From contig QCWH01000023.1 in assembly GCA_003149565.1 (NCBI GenBank), forward strand, positions 1-59,615: DNA of 59,615 nt, written 5' to 3'. Origin of the DNA: Marivita sp. XM-24bin2 (GTDB lineage: Bacteria; Pseudomonadota; Alphaproteobacteria; Rhodobacterales; Rhodobacteraceae). Position 1 is the first letter of the stretch. The number at the start of each line of letters is the position of its first letter. The notes beneath the pieces are model-generated. The model was not told where the DNA came from. It did no database searches and worked only from the letters and a program-made list of their open reading frames with translations. Positions 1 through 7,808 of this stretch are shown here, piece after piece. The position numbers and the translations under genes were made by a program.

Positions 1-133
1 CCAGGCTACCACGGTTGCTGGCGGCATGAAGGGAAAGATGGACCCAGGAGCGCGCCGCGGATGTGCCGAAAGATTTGACCCATCGGCAGAACCGGACGCG
101 ATGACGGAAAAGCGTTCCCGCTCAGCGACTATT

Positions 134-319
134 TCAGCGGCCTGCTAAAGCCTCAAGGGCAATGTAGGGCGTGTTTAGAACACCTTCGGTTCGCAGTTCT
201 TCAAATAACTTTAGGCGGTTTGTAAGCGCCAACAGTTCTTCATCGACAACGGTCTCGTTTAGTTCAGCAAGTGCTTGTTCAGATACTTGAGGCGGACGTG
301 GTTTACGACGTTTTGTCAT
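134..319 (-). CDS. Small hypothetical protein downstream of the integrase remnant
   Basis: A 61-residue charged protein (rich in K/R at the N-terminus, then E and L) with no recognised domain, signal peptide or membrane segment. Its ATG overlaps the stop codon of the integrase gene by four bases (ATGA arrangement), so it was probably translationally coupled to it, which argues that it is real and belongs to the same former mobile element. The function is unknown. The 133 bases to its left hold nothing I can identify. Confidence 0.5.
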   Translation of the reverse strand: MTKRRKPRPPQVSEQALAELNETVVDEELLALTNRLKLFEELRTEGVLNTPYIALEALAGR

Positions 320-1517
320 GCTGTTTCCACCATTGAGACCACACGCCCTGCGCCGCCAGTCACAAGGTCAGCCCAACGGTCGGACAGCTTCGCGCGCTGT
401 TTGAGGTAATCCGTGCGCCGATAGGCTCGCACCACGCCACCATCCACCACATGCGCCAGCATCGCTTCTGCGACCTCGTGCGGGGCGTCCGTAGTTTCGG
501 CCAGCCATGTTCGCAGGCTGGTGCGGAAGCCATGCGGGCGCGCTTCCAGCCCCCGCCGTTCCATGTGCCGTGAAAGCGTCATGTCGCTGATTACGCCTTT
601 GCGACTGTTCGGAAACAGATAGCCGTTGCGGGCGTGCGGGCGTGCGGGCGCGCAAGGTCAATCACGCGCTGGGCTTCTGCCGACAGGGGCACGCGAAAAT
701 CATCGGTCGCGCCTTTACGGCCCTTCATCGCTTCGGCTGGCACCGTCCACACATCGCCTTCAATTTGGTCTAAGCGGATGTTGCGCAGCGGCCCCGAGCG
801 CACGCCGGTCAGCATAAGCAAGCGCAACGCCAGATGGGTCAGCGTCGGTTCTTCAAGGCTGGCATAGAAGTCAGGCACATCGTGCCAGTCCATCGCCGGG
901 ATGTTCTTCGGCTGGTGTCGCGACTTGCCCAGCAATGCCTTCGCCTTCTCAGTCGCTTGCAAGTCCACATCCAAGCCCAGCGCCGCCGCGTGCTTCATCA
1001 CGATTGAAAGGCGGTTCAAAGCCTTGCGCGCCGTGTCGGCCTTCGTGTGCCAGATGGGGGCCAGCGTGTCGCGAATGTCGCGCTGGTCTAGGTCGGTCAC
1101 TGGCACTTTGCCAAGCTTCGGCAAAACGTGAAGGGTTAGGGGTGACAGCCAACGGCCCGCCATTCCGTCGCCTTTGAGTTCAGCCTTGCGCGCTTCGAAC
1201 GCATCCGTAGTGATAATGGCAAGGGATATATCTTCGCGCCGCGCGGCCCGCTCTTCTTTCTCGCGTTCCTTGATGGGGTCACGGCCCGCCGCCGCTACAT
1301 CGCGCCACCGTGACGCTTGCCTGCGGGCTTCTGCCAGCCCAAGCGTCGGATAGCCACCTAAACCCATTTCCCGCCGCCTGCCGTGAACGGTGACGCGCAG
1401 CACCCATTGCGCTCCGCCATCGTCACGCACCACCAGCCAAAGCCCAGCGCCGTCGCAATGCTTCCCCACCGGGGGCGATTTCAGGAAACCCGCCGTCAGC
1501 CTGTTTTTTGCACGCAT
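316..1517 (-). pseudogene. P4-type tyrosine integrase, frameshifted
   Basis: This is a phage/island tyrosine recombinase of the P4 family (N-terminal DUF4102-type arm-binding domain, central SAM-like domain, C-terminal catalytic domain). The upstream reading frame (1517 to 591) carries the N-terminal and central parts up to the box with the first catalytic Arg (LTGVRSGPLR). The rest, including the HGFR box and the AYRRTD box with the nucleophilic Tyr, continues in another frame from about 582 to 316. The break lies at an 8-bp tandem repeat (628-651); removing one 8-bp copy restores a continuous protein reading RPHARNGYLFPNSRKG. The gene is clearly related to the intact integrase at 33331-34527, with the same motifs throughout. 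It probably marks the edge of an older, immobilised element that extends to the left of the window. Confidence 0.9.
628..651. repeat. 8-bp tandem repeat that breaks the integrase gene
   Basis: Two perfect copies of GCGGGCGT followed by a third copy with 7 of 8 bases. The eight-base unit is not a multiple of three, so gain of one copy by replication slippage explains the integrase frameshift exactly. Confidence 0.9.
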
Positions 1518-1696
1518 CCTATATCCCCCTTAAGGTAGTGGATAAGGACGGACGCAGCAAGACACGACAGGACAAGTGCGGCCATGCTTTTAGGGGCGTA
1601 CAGGCAAGGACGGACAGATAAAAACATTGTAAAACAGTATGTTGGTGCGTTTCAGCGGCACCAGTTCTTGCACAATGTGAGTTTTCTTGCCCGTTG

Positions 1697-2593
1697 CTAC
1701 ATGCTGACTGTTGTCAATCGTTTCCACGAATCGCGTGTTGCCGGATTTGACGTGCTCGCCCAGCGCTGCGCGACGATATCCATTTCGATCCATTCTAAGT
1801 GATCTTCGAGGCTGGTCAGGTCGCCTCGGATAAGATCGGGTTGAGCGAGTGCAGCAGGTACCCAGGCGACGCCCAGGCCCGATTGTGCCAGTTGCAAAGC
1901 GGCAGTAGAGAGGCCGGTTTCGGTCATTACGTTGATCCGGCATGCGCCTGCGAGCGAGGGTAAGACATAGCGCGCCAGCGCCGCACCCAGAAAGACATCT
2001 ATCGGATAGCCGATGATGCGCAGATTGCCTTTCTGCAAGTCGCTTAGAAGGCGTCCAGCATGCGATGAGCCGCACACGGGAATCAATTTGTCCTCTCCGA
2101 TCACCGCTTCTGTCAGAAAGGATGGCAGCTCTGTCTTCGGTTCAGATTTTATGCGGTAGATGAGGGATATTGCGGCTTGTCTTCGGATCAGCAGTGTCTC
2201 GCACTCGTCCCGATTGGCTGAGCGAAGTCGGATGTGGGTTTGGCTTGGTTCAGCCACGGAATTGATGATCTGCGGGCCCATTGAGGTTGTGATGGCGTGC
2301 TGGCTTGCAATGACAAGCTGACGGAGGCCTGTGTGCTGTTCCTGTCGCATGTTGGATAACAGGATACGTTGCTCCGTTGCGAGTTTGCGGAGCTCTTGTT
2401 CGCGGTCTCGAAGAATAGATGTCGGTCCGCTTGGCTTTACGCTGCGGTCAATGATTTCAATGCCGAGGACTTCTTCCAGAACTTTGATGCGGCGGGAAAA
2501 GGCGGGTTGTGTTACGTTGCGCAAGCGGGCTGCGTCTGCGACGCCGCCGCTGTCGAGGAGCGCGACAAGATCGTCAAGCCAATCAATCCGCAT
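1697..2593 (-). CDS. LysR family transcriptional regulator
   Basis: A 298-residue LysR-type regulator, the usual family length. The N-terminal winged helix-turn-helix covers about residues 1-60 (VTQPAFSRRIKVLEE is the recognition region), followed by a linker helix and a two-lobed periplasmic-binding-protein-like effector domain. The start is placed at 2593 because the protein then opens with the typical LysR beginning (MRIDWLDDLVAL); in-frame starts further upstream would add about 30 atypical residues. It is divergent from the cuyA-like operon, with 105 bp between start codons holding a LysR-type dyad, so it most likely controls that operon and itself. The effector is unknown but probably related to the substrate of the operon. 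Confidence 0.92.
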   Translation of the reverse strand: MRIDWLDDLVALLDSGGVADAARLRNVTQPAFSRRIKVLEEVLGIEIIDRSVKPSGPTSILRDREQELRKLATEQRILLSNMRQEQHTGLRQLVIASQHAITTSMGPQIINSVAEPSQTHIRLRSANRDECETLLIRRQAAISLIYRIKSEPKTELPSFLTEAVIGEDKLIPVCGSSHAGRLLSDLQKGNLRIIGYPIDVFLGAALARYVLPSLAGACRINVMTETGLSTAALQLAQSGLGVAWVPAALAQPDLIRGDLTSLEDHLEWIEMDIVAQRWASTSNPATRDSWKRLTTVSM

Positions 2594-2604
2594 TTCGAGC
2601 CTCT

Positions 2605-2623
2605 TTATGCACAAAGCGCATAA
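2605..2623. promoter_or_regulatory. LysR-type operator (TTATGC-N7-GCATAA)
   Basis: A perfect 6-bp dyad, TTATGC and GCATAA, separated by seven bases. It contains the T-N11-A core (T at 2608, A at 2620) expected for a LysR-family binding site. It starts only 12 bases upstream of the regulator's start codon and about 75 bp upstream of the cuyA-like start, as expected for an autoregulatory site between divergent genes. Binding is inferred. Confidence 0.6.
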
Positions 2624-2698
2624 TAACGCCGGTTTTTCTATTTGACGAGACTTGTTCCATGCAGACTTTATACGCCAAACCAATCAAAGGATGCTGCA

Positions 2699-3724
2699 AT
2701 GCACTTTTCCCGTTTTCCTCGTGTTAACCTGGCTCACTTGCCCACAGCGCTTGAGCCGATGGATCGGCTTTCCAAGGAGCTCGGCGGACCGCGCATCTGG
2801 ATCAAGCGCGACGATTGCACCGGCATGTCCACCGGTGGGAACAAGACACGGAAGCTTGAGTTCTTGATGGCCGAGGCGCAGGCTCAGGGTGCAGACCTTG
2901 TGATCACGCAAGGCGCAACTCAGTCGAACCACGCGCGTCAGACCGCCGCGTGCGCCGCAAAGCTCGGCATGGATTGCCACATCCTGCTGGAAGATCGGAC
3001 TGGGTCAAACGATCCGAACTACAATCTGAATGGCAACGTTTTCCTTGATTTCCTACACGGTGCGACCGCGGAAAAGCGCCCCGGTTCCGGCCTCGATATG
3101 AATGCGGAGATGGAAGCTGTGGCGGAGAAATTCCGCGCCGAAGGCCGCAATGTCTACACCATTCCGGGAGGCGGATCGAACGCAACTGGTGCGCTGGGCT
3201 ATGCGAATGCTGCGATGGAGTTGGTCACGCAAGCCAACAACATGGGTCTCAAAATCGACCGCATCGTTCATGCTACCGGCAGCGCCGGCACACAGGCTGG
3301 ATTGATCGTCGGCCTGAAGGCAATCAACGCAAACATCCCGCTTTTGGGCATCGGAGTGCGTGCGCCTAAGCCAAAGCAGGAAGAGAACGTCTACAACCTT
3401 GCCGTAAAAACCGCTGAAAAGCTGGGCTGCCCGGGCGTTGTTGCCCGTGATGATGTCGAGGCGAACACCGATTATGTTGGCGAAGGCTACGGCATCCCGA
3501 CCAAGGAAGGTTTGGCGGCGATCGAGATGTTTGCCCGGCTTGAAGGCATCCTGCTGGACCCGGTCTATTCTGGCAAAGGCGCAGCCGGCCTGATTGATCT
3601 TGTCCGCAAAGGCGCTTTCGAAGGTGATGAAAACATCGTCTTCGTTCACACCGGTGGCGGCGTTGCGTTGTTCGGATACACGGCCGCGTTCGACTACGAC
3701 GCGCCGACCATGGCAGCGGAGTGA
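2699..3724 (+). CDS. cuyA: PLP-dependent lyase, L-cysteate sulfo-lyase (CuyA)/D-cysteine desulfhydrase family
   Basis: A 341-residue fold-type II PLP enzyme of the ACC deaminase/D-cysteine desulfhydrase family. The PLP lysine lies in [13 protein letters not shown] (about residues 48-60), and the phosphate-binding glycine motif and conserved [10 protein letters not shown] segment are present. In roseobacters the nearest characterised relative I recall is CuyA, which releases sulfite, ammonia and pyruvate from L-cysteate; D-cysteine desulfhydrases are close relatives, so the substrate cannot be fixed from sequence alone. The start at 2699 has AAAGGA eight bases upstream. It heads an operon with a DegT-type enzyme seven bases downstream, a racemase and a betaine-type ABC transporter. 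No sulfite exporter or sulfite dehydrogenase is next to it, which leaves room for a non-sulfonate substrate. Confidence 0.75.
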   Translation: MHFSRFPRVNLAHLPTALEPMDRLSKELGGPRIWIKRDDCTGMSTGGNKTRKLEFLMAEAQAQGADLVITQGATQSNHARQTAACAAKLGMDCHILLEDRTGSNDPNYNLNGNVFLDFLHGATAEKRPGSGLDMNAEMEAVAEKFRAEGRNVYTIPGGGSNATGALGYANAAMELVTQANNMGLKIDRIVHATGSAGTQAGLIVGLKAINANIPLLGIGVRAPKPKQEENVYNLAVKTAEKLGCPGVVARDDVEANTDYVGEGYGIPTKEGLAAIEMFARLEGILLDPVYSGKGAAGLIDLVRKGAFEGDENIVFVHTGGGVALFGYTAAFDYDAPTMAAE

Positions 3725-3731
3725 TTGCCTG

Positions 3732-4934
3732 ATGCAGCCGTTCAAAGGCAGCTTTACCCAGCAAGAGCCTATTGCCGAAAAGGCAATCGAAGCCGCTGTT
3801 GAGGTGCTGCGCAGTGGACGGCTGCATCGCTACAACACCATTGGTGATGAGCTTGGTCCTGTGGCCGAGCTTGAGAAGGCCTATGCCGCATATCAGGGTT
3901 CAAAGTATTGCTTGGCGTGCACGTCAGGCGGTTACGCAATGGCAACAGCTCTGCGTGCTCTGGGCGTTGTCAGCGGCGAAAAGGTTTTGACCAATGCTTT
4001 TACGCTTGCTCCGGTGCCGGGCGCAATTGCCGCCGTTGGCGCGGAAGCTGTGCTTGTCGAGATCACTGCAGACCTCGTTCTCAATTTGGACGACCTGGAA
4101 TCCAAGATCAAAGCTGTTGAGCCCAAAGTTCTGCTTCTTTCGAACATGCGAGGGCACCTATGCGATATGGATGCGCTGATGGCGATCCTTGATCGCTATG
4201 GTGTGCCTCTTATCGAGGACTGCGCCCATACGATGGGGGCAACTTGGAATGGCAGGAAGTCGGGTAGTTTTGGGCTTGCGGGATGTTTCTCAACCCAGAC
4301 GTACAAGCATATGAACAGCGGTGAAGGTGGGTTTCTGACATCCAATGACCCTGAATTCATGGCGCGTGCGATTATCCTGTCAGGGTCCTACATGCTGTAC
4401 GAGCGTCATGGGGCGGCACCATCCGCAGATGTGTTTGCTGACATCAAGCTCGACACACCGAACATGTCTGGCCGGATGGACAATTTGCGGGCGTCGATTC
4501 TTTTGAGCCAACTGGATGTGCTGGAGACCAACATCGACCGTTGGAACGAACGGCATGATTTGATCGCGGACCGTTTGCGCCTGTGCAATGGCGTTTATGT
4601 TCCGCATCGGCCTGAGCAGGAACGTTACGTTGGATCTTCTTTCCAGTTTCTGGTCCCTGAGGCCAGTGATGAGCAGCTTTGTCAGATTGTTTCTGAAGCC
4701 AAGGCTCTTGGCGTCGAACTCAAGTGGTTTGGCGCACATGCCCCCGTCGGCTTCACGTCAAACCATCAGAGCTGGCGATATGTCGAACCTCAGGATTTGC
4801 CCAAAACAGATGCAATTCTCTCGGGCTTGCTGGATATGCGCATCCCGCTGACGTTCAGCCTTGAGGATTGCGCGCATGTGGCTGACATCATTGCGCATGT
4901 GGTGAGACAAGCTCTACAGAAGGGAGCAGCGTGA
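3732..4934 (+). CDS. DegT/DnrJ/EryC1-type PLP aminotransferase
   Basis: A 400-residue fold-type I PLP enzyme of the DegT/DnrJ/EryC1/StrS group. The ED-CAH motif (LIEDCAHTMGA) and the Schiff-base lysine in FSTQTYKHMNSGEGG are visible in the expected order. Family members normally transaminate keto sugars, but the setting here is amino-acid uptake and breakdown, not sugar-nucleotide or cell-surface synthesis, so another amine or keto compound is likely. It starts seven bases after the cuyA-like stop codon. Its stop overlaps the start of the racemase, which indicates coupled translation. The substrate is unknown. Confidence 0.85.
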   Translation: MQPFKGSFTQQEPIAEKAIEAAVEVLRSGRLHRYNTIGDELGPVAELEKAYAAYQGSKYCLACTSGGYAMATALRALGVVSGEKVLTNAFTLAPVPGAIAAVGAEAVLVEITADLVLNLDDLESKIKAVEPKVLLLSNMRGHLCDMDALMAILDRYGVPLIEDCAHTMGATWNGRKSGSFGLAGCFSTQTYKHMNSGEGGFLTSNDPEFMARAIILSGSYMLYERHGAAPSADVFADIKLDTPNMSGRMDNLRASILLSQLDVLETNIDRWNERHDLIADRLRLCNGVYVPHRPEQERYVGSSFQFLVPEASDEQLCQIVSEAKALGVELKWFGAHAPVGFTSNHQSWRYVEPQDLPKTDAILSGLLDMRIPLTFSLEDCAHVADIIAHVVRQALQKGAA

Positions 4935-5674
4935 TGCGGCGTATTGGTGTTTTGGGAGGCATGGGGCCCGAGGCCACAATCTATTTCATGCAGCAGGTTG
5001 TCGGTGCGATTTCGGCCCGGGACGACTCGGATCACATCCCATTGTTGGTCGACAACAACACGCAGGTTCCTTCTCGGATCAAAGCCATTTTAGAAGGAGG
5101 AGGCGAAGATCCTTCACCAGTTCTGGCCCAGATGGCCGAAGGCCTTGTTGCTGCTGGTGCAGAGGCGCTCGTCATGCCTTGCAATACTGCGCATTATTAT
5201 GCAGATCAGGTGGCTGCAGCTACAGACGTTCCCTTCTTGAATATGGTCGAGCTGTCATGCGCCGAGGCCGCTGAGATTGCGCCCGGAGGAAAAGTTGGTC
5301 TCCTCGGATCGCCTGCGCTGCAACAGGTTGGTGTGTTCGAAAAGGCCCTCTCAGACGTCGGTCTGAGTCCGGTCTATGCCACAGAGCAGGGTCGGGTCTT
5401 GGCAACCATCCGGTCGATCAAGTCTCAGGGGCCTTCGGAATTTGCAGCGCATACGCTGTCGGATGTCGCATCCCAAATGGTGGCGGATGGTGCTGACGTC
5501 GTTTGCATTTGCTGTACCGAGTTTTCGCTTTTGGCTGCGGAGATTGACGTTAAGGTACCGATGTTCGATGCGCTGCAGGTGCTTGTAAGCGCCGCGGTAG
5601 AGTATTCGCGGACGGGTGTGTCCTCACCCGCCATGAAACAGAGAGACACTGCGCCGGTCGCGACGTCTCTCTGA
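4934..5674 (+). CDS. Aspartate/glutamate-type amino acid racemase
   Basis: A 246-residue cofactor-independent racemase of the Asp/Glu racemase family (YgeA/RacX type). Both catalytic cysteines are visible: in MPCNTAHYY and in CICCTEFSLL, each in the expected position of its half of the pseudo-symmetric fold. The opening IGVLGGMGPEAT is the family hallmark. The ATG at 4934 shares one base with the preceding stop (TGATG) and has GGGAG seven bases upstream; a GTG at 4931 is the alternative. It probably interconverts D- and L-forms of the compound brought in by the downstream transporter so that the PLP enzymes can use it. The substrate is not known. Confidence 0.85.
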   Translation: MRRIGVLGGMGPEATIYFMQQVVGAISARDDSDHIPLLVDNNTQVPSRIKAILEGGGEDPSPVLAQMAEGLVAAGAEALVMPCNTAHYYADQVAAATDVPFLNMVELSCAEAAEIAPGGKVGLLGSPALQQVGVFEKALSDVGLSPVYATEQGRVLATIRSIKSQGPSEFAAHTLSDVASQMVADGADVVCICCTEFSLLAAEIDVKVPMFDALQVLVSAAVEYSRTGVSSPAMKQRDTAPVATSL

Positions 5675-5707
5675 TATTAAAATCAACCAACAGGGAAAGG
5701 ACAAACA

Positions 5708-6670
5708 ATGAAAATGACCAAAACAAAGGCGCTGACCACCTCGGCTATTGTCGCTTTGGGTGCCGCGGGCTCGGCACAGGCGGCTGATATAGTCATCGGT
5801 GTGCCGAACTGGGCCTCGGTAAATGCGACGGCGCATGTCTTGGAAGTTGTGATTGAAGACAATCTTGGTCTGGATGTCGAACTGCAGAACGGCACCAATC
5901 CTATTGTTTTCGAGGCGATGGACAGCGGTTCTATGCACGTGCACCCTGAGGTGTGGATGCCGAACCAGCAGAACCTGCATGACACTTATGTCAAAGATAA
6001 AGGCTCGGTCGTAATGAACACCAATCCCGTTCAAGCTGAACAGGGCATGTGTGTTCCTTCCTATATCGCCGAAGAATACGACATCAAATCGATTGACGAC
6101 CTGAGCGATCCCGACAAGATCGCGATCTTTGATACCGATGGCAACGGGACCCCTGAGGTCTGGATTGGTGCGCCGGGTTGGGCATCCACGGTTGTGGAAA
6201 AGATTCGGGCCAAGTCCTATGGGTACGATCAGATGTTCGAACTCACCGAGTACGAGGAAACCATCGCTTATGCGAACCTTGCCAATGCGACGACGGCTGG
6301 CGATCCTTGGATCGGATTCTGCTACAGCCCTCATTACATTTTTGTGACACAGGACCTGCACGTCCTCGAAGAGCCAGCGCATGATCCCGCGACTTGGACA
6401 ATCGTTCAGCCAACTGACGATCCGGATTGGCTGGAGAAGTCCGAAGCCTCGACTGCGTGGAACGGTGCGACTCTGCACCTGCACTATGCTAAAGAATTAG
6501 AAGAGGCGTACCCGGAAGTCGCATCGCTGTTCCAAAACTACCAGATGAATGGTGATGATCTGAGCGCGATGGGCAAGGCGCTTGCTGTCGACGGAGTGGA
6601 AGCAGCCGACTTCGCCCGTCAGTGGGTCTCCGAAAACGAAGACACGGTCATCAACTGGCTGACCAACTAA
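5708..6670 (+). CDS. Glycine betaine/proline-type ABC transporter substrate-binding protein
   Basis: A 320-residue periplasmic binding protein of the OpuAC/ProX family. A Sec signal peptide (about residues 1-25, ending AGSAQA) precedes the mature domain. Aromatic positions typical of quaternary-amine binding pockets are visible (VPNWASVNATAH, HPEVWMPN, GAPGWAST, GDPWIGFC). The ribosome site AAAGGA lies eight bases before the ATG. It is the first gene of the transporter part of the operon and is followed by a hairpin that may raise its expression over the ATPase and permease. The ligand is probably a small zwitterion or betaine-like amino compound; given the lyase and racemase upstream it need not be glycine betaine. 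Confidence 0.88.
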   Translation: MKMTKTKALTTSAIVALGAAGSAQAADIVIGVPNWASVNATAHVLEVVIEDNLGLDVELQNGTNPIVFEAMDSGSMHVHPEVWMPNQQNLHDTYVKDKGSVVMNTNPVQAEQGMCVPSYIAEEYDIKSIDDLSDPDKIAIFDTDGNGTPEVWIGAPGWASTVVEKIRAKSYGYDQMFELTEYEETIAYANLANATTAGDPWIGFCYSPHYIFVTQDLHVLEEPAHDPATWTIVQPTDDPDWLEKSEASTAWNGATLHLHYAKELEEAYPEVASLFQNYQMNGDDLSAMGKALAVDGVEAADFARQWVSENEDTVINWLTN

Positions 6671-6684
6671 GCCTCTCGTACAAG

Positions 6685-6708
6685 GGCCGCCGCCACAAGG
6701 CTGCGGCC
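6685..6708 (+). terminator. Intra-operon hairpin after the binding-protein gene
   Basis: GGCCGC and GCGGCC form a 6-bp GC-only stem with a 12-base loop, 15 bases after the binding-protein stop codon. There is no T-run, so it is better read as an mRNA-stabilising or attenuating hairpin than as a full terminator. Confidence 0.45.
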
Positions 6709-6770
6709 TGTTCCTTTGTTCCGCTTGCGTTTGCGTGCTTGCCAGAACGCGTATTCTGAGAGAGAGGCCA

Positions 6771-7808
6771 ATGGACGATGCTGTTGTAAAACTCGAGAAC
6801 GTCTGGAAGATCTTTGGCGAACGCAGCGCCGAAGCCATGAAAGCCGTTCGCGAAGAAGGTCTGACCAAGCCGGAAGTCCTGGAACGGTTCCGCTGTGTTG
6901 TCGGGGTTCAAGATGCCAGTTTTGAGGTCGCGCGGGGAGAGATTTTCTGCATCATGGGGCTTTCTGGGTCCGGTAAGTCCACTCTCGTGCGTCACGTGAA
7001 CCGCTTGATCGAGCCGACTGCTGGTAAGATCGAGATCCTGGGGCAAGACGTATCCGCCATTTCCGCCGGTGAATTGCGTCGGATTCGAGCACAACAGATC
7101 GGCATGGTTTTCCAGCACATGGCGCTTCTCCCGCACCGGTCTGTACGGGACAACGTCGCCTACCCGCTGGAAATTCGAAAGGTGCCGAAGTCCAAGCGCT
7201 GGGCGATTTCCGACCACGCCTTGGGCTTGGTCGACCTGACGGGATATGAGGACCGTCTGCCGCGTGAGCTTTCTGGTGGCATGCAGCAACGCGTTGGAAT
7301 TGCGCGCGCATTGGCCTCTGACCCGGAAATCCTACTTATGGACGAACCGTTCTCGGCATTGGACCCGCTGATCAGGTTGCAGTTGCAGGACCAGTTCAAA
7401 GCGCTTGTGGCGCAACTGAAGAAAACGACTCTTTTCATCACCCATGATCTGGATGAAGCCATCCGGATCGGGCACCGAATTGCGATCATGAAAGACGGTG
7501 TGATTGTGCAGATCGGTACACCAGAAGACATCGTGATGAACCCGACCGATGATTATGTCCGCGAATTTGTGCAGGGCATTTCAAAGCTAAAATTGGTTAA
7601 AGCGCATTCGATCATGGAGCCACTCGAGAGCTTCGAGGGATCGCTCGGAGCTGCACCGCGTGCTGACGAGGGTGCCGATCTGGACCAGTTGATTGACTTG
7701 GCAGTCGGAACCGATCTCCCAGTCGTCATCACGCAGGATAACAGGGATATCGGCATCGTCACCAAGCCGCGTCTCCTGCGCGGAATTCAAGGGGGCAAGG
7801 ATGAGTGA
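6771..7808 (+). CDS. Glycine betaine/proline-type ABC transporter ATP-binding protein
   Basis: A 345-residue ATPase of the ProV/OpuAA family. Walker A (GLSGSGKST), signature (LSGGMQQR), Walker B (ILLMDEPFSALD) and the switch histidine (FITHD) are present. The N-terminal region with the KPEVLERF-like segment before the nucleotide-binding core is typical of ProV. The C-terminal tail (about residues 280-345) looks like a single shortened CBS-type domain, where full-length ProV proteins have two. The ATG at 6771 is preceded by AGAGAGG. The stop codon overlaps the permease start by eight bases, so the two are translationally coupled. Confidence 0.92.
   Translation: MDDAVVKLENVWKIFGERSAEAMKAVREEGLTKPEVLERFRCVVGVQDASFEVARGEIFCIMGLSGSGKSTLVRHVNRLIEPTAGKIEILGQDVSAISAGELRRIRAQQIGMVFQHMALLPHRSVRDNVAYPLEIRKVPKSKRWAISDHALGLVDLTGYEDRLPRELSGGMQQRVGIARALASDPEILLMDEPFSALDPLIRLQLQDQFKALVAQLKKTTLFITHDLDEAIRIGHRIAIMKDGVIVQIGTPEDIVMNPTDDYVREFVQGISKLKLVKAHSIMEPLESFEGSLGAAPRADEGADLDQLIDLAVGTDLPVVITQDNRDIGIVTKPRLLRGIQGGKDE

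Noticed and set aside
2642-2672. TTGACG and TTTATA as a sigma-70 promoter for the cuyA-like operon
   Set aside because: Spacing is 19 bases, longer than usual; kept only as a possibility.
3053-3745. A 230-codon open frame opposite the cuyA-like gene
   Set aside because: It is antisense to a well-defined enzyme and has no protein-like pattern of its own.
5624-6484. A 286-codon open frame opposite the betaine-binding protein gene
   Set aside because: It mirrors codon usage of the real gene; no domain is seen.
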